Source: Shewanella sp. NFH-SH190041 (GTDB taxonomy: Bacteria > Pseudomonadota > Gammaproteobacteria > Enterobacterales > Shewanellaceae). Taken from it: a DNA stretch of 64,000 nt. The stretch is taken from contig NZ_AP026070.1 of assembly GCF_024363255.1 (NCBI RefSeq), positions 806,001 to 870,000 of the forward strand. The letters run 5' to 3'. The notes beneath the pieces were generated by a model that had not been told where the DNA came from, ran no database searches, and saw only the letters and a list, made by a program, of their open reading frames with translations. The translations under genes were made by a program, and so were the position numbers. Numbering within the stretch: the first letter of the stretch is position 1; every line of letters begins with the position of its first letter. Positions 32,172 to 42,300 of this stretch are shown in pieces.

Positions 32172-33107
32172 ATGTCACAGCAGGCGCTGGTACTCGAAAA
32201 CCTGAGAAAAACATACAAAGGCGGGGTAGAAGCGGTGCAGGGAATTAACCTCACCGTTGAACAAGGGGATTTCTTTGCCTTGCTGGGCCCTAATGGTGCC
32301 GGTAAGTCCACTACTATCGGTATTATCAGTGCCTTGGTGCATAAGACTGCCGGGCGGGTGACTGTATTTGGCTATGATACTGACCGGGAGTTAGAGCGAG
32401 CCAAGCTCTGCATTGGCCTGGTGCCCCAGGAATTTAACTTTAATCAGTTTGAAACTGTGTTGCAGATCGTCGTCAATCAGGCCGGCTTTTACGGGGTTCC
32501 CCGTGGTGAAGCATTAATCCGCGCTGAAAAGTATCTGACAGAACTGGATCTGTGGCAAAAACGTCATGCGCAGGCACGGCAGTTGTCCGGTGGGATGAAG
32601 CGTCGACTGATGATCGCCAGGGCATTGATGCACAATCCACAGTTATTGATTTTGGATGAACCGACTGCCGGGGTGGATATTGAGCTGCGCCGCTCCATGT
32701 GGGATTTTCTCAAACAGCTGAATAAATCAGGGGTGACGATTATTTTGACCACCCATTATCTGGAAGAGGCTGAGATGTTGTGCCGCAATATCGGCATTAT
32801 TGATAAAGGCCAGCTGGTGGAGTGTACCTCCATGAAGCAATTGCTCAGTCAGCTGAATGTGGAAACCTTTATTTTGGATTTGCGCCATGCCTGTGCGCAG
32901 GCTCCGGAATTAGGGGATATTCGTTGCCAATTATTGGATGAGCGCACGCTGGAAGTGGAAATTGCCAAGGATCACAGCCTTAACGATCTGTTTGCGCAAT
33001 TGACAGCGCAGGGGCTGGATGTGGTGTCGATGCGCAATAAGAGTAACCGGCTGGAAGAGCTGTTTGTGAATCTGGTAGAGCGGGCAAAACAGGAGCGGGC
33101 CGCATGA
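32172..33107 (+). CDS. yadG: ABC transporter ATP-binding protein, YadG type
   Basis: A 311-residue ATPase of an ABC-2 exporter. Walker A is GPNGAGKST (about residues 41-49), the signature is LSGGMKRRL and Walker B is LLILDEPTAG. The C-terminal 70 residues form the short extension seen in YadG. Substrate is unknown for this family. Its last codon overlaps the permease start by 4 bases. It lies after hpt as in E. coli. Confidence 0.9.
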   Translation: MSQQALVLENLRKTYKGGVEAVQGINLTVEQGDFFALLGPNGAGKSTTIGIISALVHKTAGRVTVFGYDTDRELERAKLCIGLVPQEFNFNQFETVLQIVVNQAGFYGVPRGEALIRAEKYLTELDLWQKRHAQARQLSGGMKRRLMIARALMHNPQLLILDEPTAGVDIELRRSMWDFLKQLNKSGVTIILTTHYLEEAEMLCRNIGIIDKGQLVECTSMKQLLSQLNVETFILDLRHACAQAPELGDIRCQLLDERTLEVEIAKDHSLNDLFAQLTAQGLDVVSMRNKSNRLEELFVNLVERAKQERAA

Positions 33108-33880
33108 ATATGACCGGGCTGTATTTTACGGCATTTAAAAGTATTTTAATTAAAGAAATCAATCGTTTTACTCGTATTTGGGTGCAGACGCTGGTGCCGC
33201 CTGCCATCACGATGACGCTGTATTTTCTGATTTTCGGCAATTTAGTGGGGCGGCGTATCGGTGAAATGGGCGGTGTCTCTTATATGGAGTTTATCGCTCC
33301 GGGGCTGATCATGATGTCGGTGATCACCAACTCTTACTCTAATGTGGCATCGTCATTTTATAGCGCTAAATTCCAGCGTAATTTAGAAGAGCTGATGGTG
33401 GCACCTGTGCCCCACTATGTGATGATTGCCGGTTATGTGTTTGGCGGGGTTGCCCGAGGACTGTGTGTTGGGCTGATTGTGACCTTAGTAGCGTTGTTTT
33501 TTGTCGATATTCATCTGCAACATCCGTTGCTGGTGGCGCTGACTGTGCTACTAACCTCGATATTGTTTTCTTTAGGCGGCCTGATTAATGCGGTATTTGC
33601 CAAGAGTTTTGATGATATCAGCATTATTCCGACCTTTGTGCTGACGCCGCTGACTTATCTGGGCGGGGTGTTTTACTCTCTTTCCCTGCTACCACCGCTA
33701 TGGCAGGGCATTTCCGCCCTGAATCCTGTGGTGTATATGATTAACGTGTTTCGCTACGGTTTTCTCGGTACTGCGGACATTAGCGTGCCGCTATCGCTGG
33801 CGATTATGGTGGCCTTTTGTATTGGGCTGTGGTCGGTGGCTTACTATCTGGTATCTCGCGGTATTGGCCTGCGGACTTAA
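33104..33880 (+). CDS. yadH: ABC-2 type permease, YadH type
   Basis: A 258-residue inner-membrane protein with six predicted helices and the ABC-2 signature region (FVLTPLTYLGGVFYSLSLLPP). It is the partner of YadG, translationally coupled to it. Exported substrate unknown. A bidirectional terminator follows. Confidence 0.9.
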   Translation: MNMTGLYFTAFKSILIKEINRFTRIWVQTLVPPAITMTLYFLIFGNLVGRRIGEMGGVSYMEFIAPGLIMMSVITNSYSNVASSFYSAKFQRNLEELMVAPVPHYVMIAGYVFGGVARGLCVGLIVTLVALFFVDIHLQHPLLVALTVLLTSILFSLGGLINAVFAKSFDDISIIPTFVLTPLTYLGGVFYSLSLLPPLWQGISALNPVVYMINVFRYGFLGTADISVPLSLAIMVAFCIGLWSVAYYLVSRGIGLRT

Positions 33881-33925
33881 TTTGGTGAAGCCAATAGCGC
33901 TTATGTTGCGCGATATTGAATCAAT

Positions 33926-33952
33926 AAAAAGCCACCGAAAGGTGGCTTTTTT
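33926..33952. terminator. Bidirectional terminator between yadH and panC
   Basis: AAAAAGCCACC (33926-33936) pairs with GGTGGCTTTTT (33941-33951) across GAAA. The A and T tracts on either side serve both convergent genes. Confidence 0.9.
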
Positions 33953-34001
33953 ATAGTGCTGACGTTATGCCATGTGGCCGCGATAAACCTGATGCGCCGG
34001 G

Positions 34002-34847
34002 TTAACGGCTGAACTCCAAATTATCAATTAGGCGGGCTTTTCCCAGATAAGCCGCAGCAAGGATAACCAGGGCGGTATCTGTGTCCGTCACCGGTGCTAA
34101 ATTGTGAGCGTTGCGGATCTCTAGATAGTCAGGACGCAGTCCGGCATCAGCCAGTGCCGCTTTTGCCTGTGCAATGGCTTGAGGGATGGGCATGGCAGTT
34201 TTAACCGCAGCAGCCAGATTATCCAGCGTACGTTTTAGCGCAGGCGCTAAGGCTTTTTCTTCTGCGGTGAGATAACCATTACGTGAACTCATCGCCAGGC
34301 CGGAAGGCTCACGCACAGTATCAATACCGATAATATCTACCGGTATGGACAGATCTTCTACCATGGTGCGGATCACCTGTAGCTGTTGGTAATCCTTTTT
34401 ACCAAACAGTGCCATATCTGGCTGCACCAGATTGAAGAGTTTACAGACTACGGTGGCAACGCCTCGGAAATGCCCCGGCCGGGTTTGGCCGCATAGCTCG
34501 TCACTGATCCCGGGCACCTCAACATAGGTCTGCGCATCTAAGCCGCGGGGATAGATGATTTGTGGCGTGGGTGTAAATAGCAGTCCGGCACCAGCTTCTG
34601 CCAGTGCCAGCTTATCTTCATTGAGCGTGCGGGGGTAGGCATCCAAATCTTCGTGCTGACCAAATTGTAGTGGGTTGACGAAAATGGAGACCACCACATG
34701 GTCAGCCCGATGACAGGCTTCACGCACTAGGGTGATATGTCCCTGATGCAGATTTCCCATGGTAGGCACAAAGGCCACGGTTTCACCTTGGGCGTGCCAG
34801 GCTTTCACCTGGGCACGGATTTCAGAAATATTGGCACTGGTAATCAT
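34002..34847 (-). CDS. panC: Pantothenate synthetase
   Basis: A 281-residue ligase that joins pantoate and beta-alanine using ATP. Motifs: [14 protein letters not shown] (HIGH-like), [14 protein letters not shown] and MSSRNGYL. It follows panB by 9 bases. panD, the source of beta-alanine in E. coli, is not in the window. Confidence 0.95.
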   Translation of the reverse strand: MITSANISEIRAQVKAWHAQGETVAFVPTMGNLHQGHITLVREACHRADHVVVSIFVNPLQFGQHEDLDAYPRTLNEDKLALAEAGAGLLFTPTPQIIYPRGLDAQTYVEVPGISDELCGQTRPGHFRGVATVVCKLFNLVQPDMALFGKKDYQQLQVIRTMVEDLSIPVDIIGIDTVREPSGLAMSSRNGYLTAEEKALAPALKRTLDNLAAAVKTAMPIPQAIAQAKAALADAGLRPDYLEIRNAHNLAPVTDTDTALVILAAAYLGKARLIDNLEFSR

Positions 34848-34856
34848 GTTTACAAC

Positions 34857-35651
34857 TCAGTTAAAAGTATGTTCTGGCGCCGGAAACTCACCTTTGGCGA
34901 CTTCATCGATATAGGCCCGTACCGCAGCACGGATTTCGCCTGTCTGCTTAAGATAATTTTTAGAAAAACGGGGGATATAACCACTGGAAATCCCCAATAC
35001 ATCATGCATTACCAGAATTTGTCCGTCAGTGTCAGCTCCGGCACCGATGCCGATTACCGGAATTGTCAGCGCCTGGGTAATGGTGCGTGCCAGCGGGGCG
35101 GGAATGCACTCTAATACCAGTAACTGTGCGCCGGCCGCCTCAATCGCTTTTGCCTCGGCCAAAATGCGCTTGGCATTATCTTCATCTCGCCCTTGCACTT
35201 TAAAACCACCGAAGACATTAACCGATTGCGGGGTCAGTCCCAGATGGGCGCATACCGGGATACCACGCTCAGTCAGCATCTGGACACTGGGTAGCAGCCA
35301 TTGACCGCCCTCAAGCTTAACCATATTGGCACCAGCCTGCATCAGGATGGCGGCATTTGCCATGGTTTGCTCTGTGGTGGCGTAACTCATAAAAGGCATA
35401 TCCGCGATCAACAAGGTACGTTTGATACCATGGCGGACACAACGGGTGTGATAGGCGATATCCTCAATCGTGACGGGCAGAGTATCATCATGGCCCTGCA
35501 GTACCATCCCGAGGGAGTCTCCCACCAAGAGTACATCAATGCCTTCTTCATCAAAGGCGGCGGCAAAGCTGGCATCGTAGGCAGTTAGGGCAGTAAATTT
35601 GTGCCCCTCTTGCTTGAATTGACGCAGTGTTGAACTGGTAACTTTAGACAT
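34857..35651 (-). CDS. panB: 3-methyl-2-oxobutanoate hydroxymethyltransferase
   Basis: A 264-residue TIM-barrel enzyme, first step of pantoate synthesis (2-oxoisovalerate plus methylene-tetrahydrofolate to ketopantoate). [18 protein letters not shown] and [17 protein letters not shown] are typical segments, including the metal-binding Asp residues. A good promoter lies just upstream, so panB-panC form one unit. Confidence 0.95.
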   Translation of the reverse strand: MSKVTSSTLRQFKQEGHKFTALTAYDASFAAAFDEEGIDVLLVGDSLGMVLQGHDDTLPVTIEDIAYHTRCVRHGIKRTLLIADMPFMSYATTEQTMANAAILMQAGANMVKLEGGQWLLPSVQMLTERGIPVCAHLGLTPQSVNVFGGFKVQGRDEDNAKRILAEAKAIEAAGAQLLVLECIPAPLARTITQALTIPVIGIGAGADTDGQILVMHDVLGISSGYIPRFSKNYLKQTGEIRAAVRAYIDEVAKGEFPAPEHTFN

Positions 35652-35683
35652 ATTGGGTACTTATAAAATTTTTTAGATAGGCA

Positions 35684-35712
35684 GTTATAAGGGAACTGGC
35701 GCACAAGTTCAA
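35684..35712 (-). promoter_or_regulatory. Predicted sigma-70 promoter of panB-panC
   Basis: On the minus strand TTGAAC (35712-35707) and TATAAC (35689-35684) are separated by exactly 17 bases. Transcription would start near 35677, about 25 bases before the panB ATG. Confidence 0.65.
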
Positions 35713-35786
35713 CGATCCTGCTCGCCTTTCCGCTCAGCAAGATGGCCGGAAAACCTAATTAGGATAGGGAATTTAGTTGAAAGGAA

Positions 35787-36263
35787 TCAGAGCGGCGTGA
35801 GTTCAGCTCGCAGGGCCGGCGTAAGCAGCGCGGCCAGGGGGGTGCCGCAAGGCAGTATCAGTTGGGGGGCCAAATCACTTAACGGTACCAGCACGAAACT
35901 GCGGGTTTTCATGCCGTAGTGGGGGACGGTTAATCTTGGGGTGTTAATCTGTTCATTGCCGTAGAGCAAGAGATCGAGATCTAATGTTCGTGGGCCCCAG
36001 CGTACCAGTCGCTGCCGGCCTTGTTCCTGCTCAATATGTTGCAGGGCATCCAGGAGCGCTATGGGGGCTAATTGGGTGCTAAAGCTGGCAACCCCATTAA
36101 TATAATCTGGCTGGGGGACGTCCCCCATAGGAACAGAGCGATAATAGGGGGAACATGCGAATGTACCGGGCATCGCAAGTTGAGCCAGCGCCCGACAGGC
36201 GCTGTCCAACTGTGCTTTGGGATCGGTGAGGTTTGCACCGAGGGCGACAAATACCTTGGGCAT
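35787..36263 (-). CDS. folK: 2-amino-4-hydroxy-6-hydroxymethyldihydropteridine pyrophosphokinase
   Basis: A 158-residue folate-pathway kinase that moves pyrophosphate from ATP to hydroxymethyldihydropterin. VALGANLTDPKAQLDSA and RWGPRTLDLDLLLYG are the family signatures. The ATG at 36263 is one base after the pcnB stop and matches the usual N-terminus (MPKVFVALGANL), so translation is coupled; the longer open frame from 36362 lies inside pcnB. Confidence 0.93.
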   Translation of the reverse strand: MPKVFVALGANLTDPKAQLDSACRALAQLAMPGTFACSPYYRSVPMGDVPQPDYINGVASFSTQLAPIALLDALQHIEQEQGRQRLVRWGPRTLDLDLLLYGNEQINTPRLTVPHYGMKTRSFVLVPLSDLAPQLILPCGTPLAALLTPALRAELTPL

Positions 36264-36264
36264 A

Positions 36265-37674
36265 TTACTCTGCGGCCGAACCATTGCTGCTATCGCTGCG
36301 TTTGCGACGACGAGGATTACGGTTGCGTTTACGGCCACCGGCTTTGGGGCCGGATTTCGCAATCACGGTACGGGTAGCTTCATCCGCTTGGACAAAGTTT
36401 TTCCACCAGTGGGCATTTTTGGCCACTGCGCCGCCTTCAGCTTCACCACGCAGTTGCAGTAAATCGTATGCTGCGCGGAATTTAGGGCTTTCCATCAGTT
36501 TGAAGGCTCGTGGGTTCTGACTGCGCTCAAAACGTAACTGCATCTGCCAGATATCTCGGGCAGGGGCGGTAAAGCGACGCGGAATACTGATGCTACGACA
36601 CTGGTCTTCCAGAATATCACCCATGGCAGCAAAGCAGGCATCATACAGCGGCAAGCCACTTTCCAGGGCGATCTCTTCCGCCCGGGTCCGCAATGGGTAC
36701 CATAACAGTGCAGCATAGAAGAACGCTGGGGTGACAGGTTTATCCTGATTGACCCGTGCATCGGTATTGGCCATCACCATCTGGATCATACGGGCAGCCG
36801 GATCTTTGGGGTTTTCTTTGATGCAGCTGTGCAGCAATGGGAATAAAGGCTGGAATAAGCCATATTCCTGCATCATTTCAAAGTTCGCTTCCCCTTTGCC
36901 AGCAAAAAACAACTTGAGAGCTTCTTCGTACATCCGGGCAGAAGGAATATCACTGAGCAGATGGGCCAGCTTACGGATAGGCGCCGCAGCAGAAGCATCG
37001 ATTTGCATATTCAGTTTGGTGGCAAAGCGGACAGCCCGCAGCATGCGTACGGGATCTTCCCGGTAACGGGTTTCTGGATCGCCGATAAGCCGTAGGGTGC
37101 CGGATTTCAGATCCTGCAGACCGCCGCCATAGCTGCGGATGCTGAAGTCACTGATATCGTAGTACAGCGCATTGACGGTAAAGTCACGGCGCTCGGCATC
37201 TTCGTCGATGCTGCCGTACACATTGTCACGCAATAACCGACCAGAGGCATTGGCTTTGGAGGTTTTATCATTACCGTGGCTGTGGTGGCCGCGGAATGTG
37301 GCAACTTCGATAATATCGCGACCAAATACAATGTGAGCCAAACGGAACCGACGGCCGACTAAGCGGCAGTTGCGGAACAGTTTTTTAATATCTTCCGGTG
37401 TGGCATCGGTGACTACATCAAAATCTTTCGGTTCAAGCCCTAACAATAAATCCCGTACGCCACCGCCTACCAGGTAGGCTTTGTAGCCAGATTTATGTAG
37501 TCGATATAATACCTTGAGAGCATTTTCACTGATTTGTCTGCGGGAGATACTGTGGCTGTCACGGGGGACGATCTCCAGGCTCAGGCCTGAATCCAGGGTC
37601 TCAATTTCCTGATTTTTGCTGGTTTGGCTATCGTCAAACAGCTGTTTACAGAATTGGCTGATACGGCGAAAAAT
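36265..37674 (-). CDS. pcnB: Poly(A) polymerase I, with ATT start codon
   Basis: A 469-residue nucleotidyltransferase that adds poly(A) tails to RNA and promotes its decay. GGGVRDLLLGLEPKDFDVVT holds the catalytic Asp pair, and RRDFTVNALYYD and ENALKVLYRLHKSGY are family segments. The tail is Lys/Arg-rich (RKRNRNPRRRKR). No ATG, GTG or TTG lies in frame before a conserved N-terminus, back to a stop at about 37716. E. coli PcnB begins at AUU, and the sequence here has ATT at 37674-37672 aligned to that start (IFRRISQFC), with GAGG 6 bases before it. A later TTG at 37446 would cut off the first 76 residues, including GGGVRD, so it is rejected. Confidence 0.87.
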   Translation of the reverse strand: MFRRISQFCKQLFDDSQTSKNQEIETLDSGLSLEIVPRDSHSISRRQISENALKVLYRLHKSGYKAYLVGGGVRDLLLGLEPKDFDVVTDATPEDIKKLFRNCRLVGRRFRLAHIVFGRDIIEVATFRGHHSHGNDKTSKANASGRLLRDNVYGSIDEDAERRDFTVNALYYDISDFSIRSYGGGLQDLKSGTLRLIGDPETRYREDPVRMLRAVRFATKLNMQIDASAAAPIRKLAHLLSDIPSARMYEEALKLFFAGKGEANFEMMQEYGLFQPLFPLLHSCIKENPKDPAARMIQMVMANTDARVNQDKPVTPAFFYAALLWYPLRTRAEEIALESGLPLYDACFAAMGDILEDQCRSISIPRRFTAPARDIWQMQLRFERSQNPRAFKLMESPKFRAAYDLLQLRGEAEGGAVAKNAHWWKNFVQADEATRTVIAKSGPKAGGRKRNRNPRRRKRSDSSNGSAAE

Positions 37675-37752
37675 GGGACACCTCGGGATGTTATAAAGTA
37701 AAGGGTTAAAAACAGGCGGCTATTCTATACCAATTGACCGGCGATGAGTATA

Positions 37753-38625
37753 TCAGCCCAGCAGGATCTCATGCCGGACTGGAATTCGGGATAAATCAAA
37801 CTGGGTAACAGCCTGAGCCAGCATTTGACGGATATCCCCGCTCATCTCCACCGGTGACTGTCCTAAAAAGGCTAAAGCAGCTTGCAATGCAGGTTGTGGA
37901 TGCCGTTTATCTACAGCTGTGGCATGGTTTTGTTTTGACAGTTTAAATCCTGGGGTTTCGCAGGCCAGCGGCAGGTGTAGCCATTGGGGAACGGGTAGGT
38001 TAAACATGTGGTACAGACTGATTTGTCTGACGGTGGCCTCGAGCAAATCAGCTCCGCGAACCACTTCTGTCATACCTTGATAGGCATCATCTAATACGAC
38101 CGCCAATTGATAAGCGTACAAGCCATCACTGCGTTTGATAATAAAATCTTCTGTGGCGAAGGTAATATCCGTTGTGACCGGGCCTTGTAAATTATCAGTA
38201 AATTGGCTGATGCCTGCGCGGTTACGTATCCGCAGGGCGCCATCGCTGTGGGGCGTGGTTAATTGGCCGCAGCCACCGTCATAGGTTCCACCCATAGCTT
38301 TAATTTGTTTACGGCTGCAATGGCAAAAATAGGCATTATCCTGCGCAATCAGTTGCTGCAGATGATACTCATAGGCTTCTAACCGTTGACTTTGGTAAAG
38401 CAGAGGGCCATCCCAATGGAGACCACAACTTTCCAAGGTACGTAAAATATCATCAGCAGCCCCCGGCACTTCCCGAGGCGGGTCAATATCTTCAATGCGG
38501 ACTTTCCACTGACCTTGCAGTGAGCGGGCGCGCAGATAACTGCCTAATGCGGCTACGAGAGAACCAAAATGTAATGCGCCGGATGGAGAGGGGGCAAAGC
38601 GCCCAATATAAGGAGAGTTATTCAA
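37753..38625 (-). CDS. gluQ: Glutamyl-Q tRNA(Asp) synthetase
   Basis: A 290-residue truncated GluRS paralogue, which attaches glutamate to the queuosine of tRNA-Asp. The HIGH-like motif is APSPSGALHFGSLVAALGSY and the KMSKS-like motif is KLSKQNH. CHCSRKQI, with its Cys residues, fits the zinc site. No anticodon-binding domain, as expected for the family. It follows dksA as in E. coli. Confidence 0.93.
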   Translation of the reverse strand: MNNSPYIGRFAPSPSGALHFGSLVAALGSYLRARSLQGQWKVRIEDIDPPREVPGAADDILRTLESCGLHWDGPLLYQSQRLEAYEYHLQQLIAQDNAYFCHCSRKQIKAMGGTYDGGCGQLTTPHSDGALRIRNRAGISQFTDNLQGPVTTDITFATEDFIIKRSDGLYAYQLAVVLDDAYQGMTEVVRGADLLEATVRQISLYHMFNLPVPQWLHLPLACETPGFKLSKQNHATAVDKRHPQPALQAALAFLGQSPVEMSGDIRQMLAQAVTQFDLSRIPVRHEILLG

Positions 38626-38646
38626 GATCGTACTTCAGATACAATG

Positions 38647-38668
38647 AGAGCGGGGAAGACCCCGCTCT
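38647..38668. terminator. Hairpin between dksA and gluQ
   Basis: AGAGCGGGG (38647-38655) pairs with CCCCGCTCT (38660-38668) across AAGA. On the minus strand no long T tract follows; it may weaken rather than stop read-through from dksA to gluQ. Confidence 0.55.
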
Positions 38669-38681
38669 TATTTTACAGGGA

Positions 38682-39125
38682 TTAACCTGCCATTTGCTTT
38701 TCTCTGATCTCTGCCAGTGTTTTGCAGTCGATACAGAGGTCGGCGGTTGGGCGCGCTTCTAAGCGGCGGATGCCGATTTCGATACCGCAAGATTCGCAGA
38801 AGCCAAAATCGTCTTCTTCGATTTTCTGCAGTGTCTTCTCAATCTTCTTAATCAGCTTACGCTCTCTGTCACGTGCCCGTAGCTCAAGACTGAATTCCTC
38901 TTCCTGAGCTGCGCGGTCTACAGGATCTGGGAAGTTTGCGGCTTCATCCTGCATGTGGTTTACAGTGCGATCCACTTCTTCACGCAGTTGGTTACGCCAG
39001 GCATCTAAAATGGTCTTGAAGTGATCCATCTGCCGGTCGTTCATGTATTCCTCACCCGGTTTTTCCTGGTAAGGGTCTACACCTGCGATAGCGAGAACGC
39101 CAAGTTTTTTGGTGCCTTCAGGCAT
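38682..39125 (-). CDS. dksA: RNA polymerase-binding transcription factor DksA
   Basis: A 147-residue ppGpp cofactor that inserts its coiled coil in the secondary channel of RNA polymerase. The coiled-coil tip DPVDRA carries the two functional Asp residues. The four-Cys zinc finger is CESCG ... CIDC. Close to E. coli DksA. Confidence 0.97.
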   Translation of the reverse strand: MPEGTKKLGVLAIAGVDPYQEKPGEEYMNDRQMDHFKTILDAWRNQLREEVDRTVNHMQDEAANFPDPVDRAAQEEEFSLELRARDRERKLIKKIEKTLQKIEEDDFGFCESCGIEIGIRRLEARPTADLCIDCKTLAEIREKQMAG

Positions 39126-39285
39126 AACGCATCTCCTGTCATCATTTGCGTTGTAGGGCGTCTGTTTCAGAACGGCCGCTATCTATATCAGAATCTTTAC
39201 ACCTAGGCAAATCTTTCGCTTCACCTCGAATTAATTATTTGACTATGTCCGCTAATCGTCTGAAATTCAAATTTAGCGCCGACTT

Positions 39286-39990
39286 TTATACCAATATTGG
39301 ACAGGTATGGCGGATTTCAATAGCTTGGTGAGACAACTCGCATTTGTATGCCAATACCTCGACGCCAGCGGCCATGGCCTGTGTTAAACCAGCGGCATAA
39401 TCCGGGTCAATATGGGCGGCCGGAGACACAGAATTTATGCCGCTATGCTGCACCACAAAGAGCAATACGGCGCGATGGCCGGACTGGACCATTTGTATCA
39501 GTTCCCGCAGGTGTTTTTGCCCTCGGGTTGTAACGGCATCGGGGAAATAACCTTTGCCATCTTGCAATAATGTGCAGCTTTTTACTTCAATATAGCAGTC
39601 GGGTTTGCCGTCAGCACTGAGTAGTAGGTCGATGCGACTGTTCTCTTCGCCGTAGCGAACTTCCCGCTTCAGTTGGAGATACCCCTGTAACTCTGCGATT
39701 ACACCATTAACAATTGCTTCTTCCGCCAGTGCGTTGGCGCGGCCGGTATTGATCCCGATGAGATCCCCCTGCGGGGTTTGCATCAGTTCCCAAGTACAGG
39801 GGTATTTACGCTTAGGATTATCTGAATGGGAAAACCACACTGGCTGACCCGGGAACAGACAATTTTTCATTGAGCCGGTATTGGGGCAGTGTAAGGTGAT
39901 TTCGCTACCATCATTCAGTGCAACATCAGCGAGAAATCGTTTATAGCGTTTTATCAGGGTGCCTTGGCTTAACTCAGATGAAAATTTCAT
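39286..39990 (-). CDS. sfsA: SfsA family DNA/RNA nuclease-like protein
   Basis: A 234-residue protein of the SfsA family (sugar fermentation stimulation; PD-(D/E)XK-like fold). Landmarks are the N-terminal [30 protein letters not shown] and [10 protein letters not shown] (the EVK of the nuclease motif). Function is still debated. Its place next to dksA is the E. coli order. Confidence 0.93.
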   Translation of the reverse strand: MKFSSELSQGTLIKRYKRFLADVALNDGSEITLHCPNTGSMKNCLFPGQPVWFSHSDNPKRKYPCTWELMQTPQGDLIGINTGRANALAEEAIVNGVIAELQGYLQLKREVRYGEENSRIDLLLSADGKPDCYIEVKSCTLLQDGKGYFPDAVTTRGQKHLRELIQMVQSGHRAVLLFVVQHSGINSVSPAAHIDPDYAAGLTQAMAAGVEVLAYKCELSHQAIEIRHTCPILV

Positions 39991-40194
39991 ATTAAATCCT
40001 GCTGACGTACCAATTCACTTGGGTGGATATAAAAGAAGGGCAACAGGCTAGCAACTTGTGCCTGCCTGTCAATCAAATGGCAATTTTTTTATATTTTCCA
40101 ATTACCTTTATCGAAAAAGAAAGGTGTATTTTGCATTGCACCTCAAGGTTGCCGGAGTACACTGATGCGGTACTTTCATTAACAAGGAATTGGT

Positions 40195-41475
40195 ATGACA
40201 GAGCTTATGTTGGTCGGCTTGACCCGTGAGTCGGCCGGTGCCGGTTGGGGCAAAGCGGATGTGACTTTCGCCGGTAACGCCGCTTATATCCACCTGCAGG
40301 ACAGCGCTCCTGCGCTGCAAATCCAAAAAGCTGCCCGAAAATTACGGGCATTGGGGATTAACCAGGTTCAGCTAGAGGGTGATTTGTGGGATATCACCAA
40401 CCAATGGGCGTTTGCGCAAGGGTTTGTTGACCCCAAATTCGATTATGTTCTGCGGTGGTGTGGTGATGATGCCACACAGCAGACACTGACACAGCGCGCT
40501 GATTGTGCCAATTTTGCTCGCCAGTTGATTAATGATACGCCGGAAAATCTCTCACCGGTGAAACTGGCGCTAACCGCTGCTCATTGGCTGCAGGATTTGG
40601 GGGGCGAACATGTGTCTTACCGATTGCTTGAAGGTGAGGCATTACTGGCTGAGCAATGGATTGGTATTCATGCTGTTGGCCGGGGTAGTGACCGGCCTCC
40701 TGCCATGCTTGAGCTAGACTATAACCCGTTAGGGGAGGATGCGCCGGTTGCTGTGGCGCTGGTTGGTAAAGGGATCACCTTCGACTCTGGTGGCTACAGC
40801 ATTAAAACCTCAGAAGGTATGCTGGGGATGAAGTGCGATATGGGCGGAGCCGCGACCGTGACGGCAGCGTTAGGGCTGGCCATGCAACAGGGGCTGAATA
40901 AGCGAGTCAAACTCTATCTGTGCTGTGCGGAAAACTTGATCAGCGGCCATGCCTATAAGTTAGGTGACATACTGACTTACAAAAATGGCGTTACAGTGGA
41001 AGTGGTCAATACCGATGCTGAAGGGCGTCTGGTGTTGGCTGATGGGTTACAAGCTGCTTCTGCCAGTGGTGCTCAGTTGATTATTGATGCCGCTACCCTG
41101 ACTGGCGCCGCCGTGATGGCGGTGGGGAAAATGTACAATGCGATTTTCTCTCCCCAGCCCGCAGTGTTAGAGCAGGTGCGTCAAACAGCCACAGATGTGG
41201 GTGAGCGTGTATGGCCGTTGCCATTAGATCCTTGGCATAAAGAGATGTGTCCATCGGCCTATGCTGATACTGCCAACAGTCGCGCAGTGAAAGGCGGTGG
41301 TGCAGGCGGCGCATCCAATGCGGCAGGTTTCCTGTGGCGTTTTGTTGATGATGGCGTAAATTGGGTACATATGGATATTGCATCGGCCTTTGAAGACAGT
41401 GCCGGGCCACTGTGGAGTGCCGGGGCGACCGCGCACGGGGTGTTAACCATCGCCGAATTACTAAAAGCCCAGTAA
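40195..41475 (+). CDS. pepB: Aminopeptidase B (M17 family)
   Basis: A 426-residue metallo-aminopeptidase of the leucyl-aminopeptidase family; it releases N-terminal residues in the cytoplasm. VGKGITFDSGGYSIK and NTDAEGRLVLADGL hold the metal ligands and the catalytic Lys and Arg. AAGGA is 8 bases before the ATG. In E. coli pepB is elsewhere (isc region), so this is an insertion in the otherwise conserved block. A terminator follows. Confidence 0.9.
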   Translation: MTELMLVGLTRESAGAGWGKADVTFAGNAAYIHLQDSAPALQIQKAARKLRALGINQVQLEGDLWDITNQWAFAQGFVDPKFDYVLRWCGDDATQQTLTQRADCANFARQLINDTPENLSPVKLALTAAHWLQDLGGEHVSYRLLEGEALLAEQWIGIHAVGRGSDRPPAMLELDYNPLGEDAPVAVALVGKGITFDSGGYSIKTSEGMLGMKCDMGGAATVTAALGLAMQQGLNKRVKLYLCCAENLISGHAYKLGDILTYKNGVTVEVVNTDAEGRLVLADGLQAASASGAQLIIDAATLTGAAVMAVGKMYNAIFSPQPAVLEQVRQTATDVGERVWPLPLDPWHKEMCPSAYADTANSRAVKGGGAGGASNAAGFLWRFVDDGVNWVHMDIASAFEDSAGPLWSAGATAHGVLTIAELLKAQ

Positions 41476-41491
41476 TTATTGTTTGGGTTTG

Positions 41492-41519
41492 AAAACCGCC
41501 GCTTAACCGGCGGTTTTTT
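41492..41519 (+). terminator. Intrinsic terminator after pepB
   Basis: AAAACCGCCG (41492-41501) pairs with CGGCGGTTTT (41508-41517), then TT. It serves pepB and, read from the other side, may help end thpR. Confidence 0.88.
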
Positions 41520-41632
41520 ATGGGCAAAGAAAAGTGCTATCGCTATAAACAGGGTTAAGTTTTTTGCCATAGGGCTTAACCGACAGATACATCCTTCATC
41601 GCTTTAGCGGGTGTCAGTTAGTCTGCGTAAGA

Positions 41633-42151
41633 TTAAGCCTTATCCAGCGGCCAACTTTTGAGTATGCGATAACGCACGCCATCTCCTGGATTATGTGAGT
41701 GATATAGGTGAAGTTGCGTCGGCTTAAGGGTTAATGCTGGCACTTTGATGTGCTGCGGTAGGATATAGGCTTTGCGGCACAGGGTGATATGGGGCTGATA
41801 GTCATATTCACTTTGGTGTAGGCCCAGATGTGCTGCCATCAGTTGTGTCTGGATTGCCATTTGTTTTAGTGCCGCATCAGATGGCGCACCGGTAAGGCAA
41901 AGTATGCGGGGTTTTTGCCAGAGACATAACTTGTCCAAGGTGACGGAAAAACTGGGTTTATCCATTTGGTTGAGGGATTGGATAAGCTGTTGTTGCTGGG
42001 CTTGGCTGAGTGGCCCTAAAAAAGCAAGAGTCATATGTAGGTTGGTAGGCGGAACAGGGTTGCATGGCCCCGGGAGTGCGCTTTGTAATCTGAGCAGCGA
42101 CTGTATTTGTTCTGTATCTGGGCTAAAGCCGAGAAAAAGTCGTTTTTTCAT
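41633..42151 (-). CDS. thpR: RNA 2',3'-cyclic phosphodiesterase ThpR
   Basis: A 172-residue 2H-phosphoesterase. The two HxTx motifs are HMTLAFLG and HITLCRKA. It opens 2',3'-cyclic phosphates and was earlier called LigT (2'-5' RNA ligase). The ATG at 42151 (MKKRLFLGFSPD) is used; the longer frame from 42190 is not family-like. The position between sfsA and hrpB follows the E. coli order. Confidence 0.88.
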   Translation of the reverse strand: MKKRLFLGFSPDTEQIQSLLRLQSALPGPCNPVPPTNLHMTLAFLGPLSQAQQQQLIQSLNQMDKPSFSVTLDKLCLWQKPRILCLTGAPSDAALKQMAIQTQLMAAHLGLHQSEYDYQPHITLCRKAYILPQHIKVPALTLKPTQLHLYHSHNPGDGVRYRILKSWPLDKA

Positions 42152-42300
42152 CTTCAGTCTGCAGCAGCCATTTTGCCTAATATACCCCAATTGTGGCTGA
42201 GAAATGGGCGGGATGCATCATAGGCACTATCCTTATAGGAATAGATAATGTCATGGACATGACGCTGGTGTCTTCGCTGGTGCCATAAAAAAGGTTGTTT

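Noticed and set aside
37446..37446. TTG as start of pcnB
   Set aside because: It would remove the conserved GGGVRDLL region and the N-terminal helices; the frame continues upstream to a better supported ATT.
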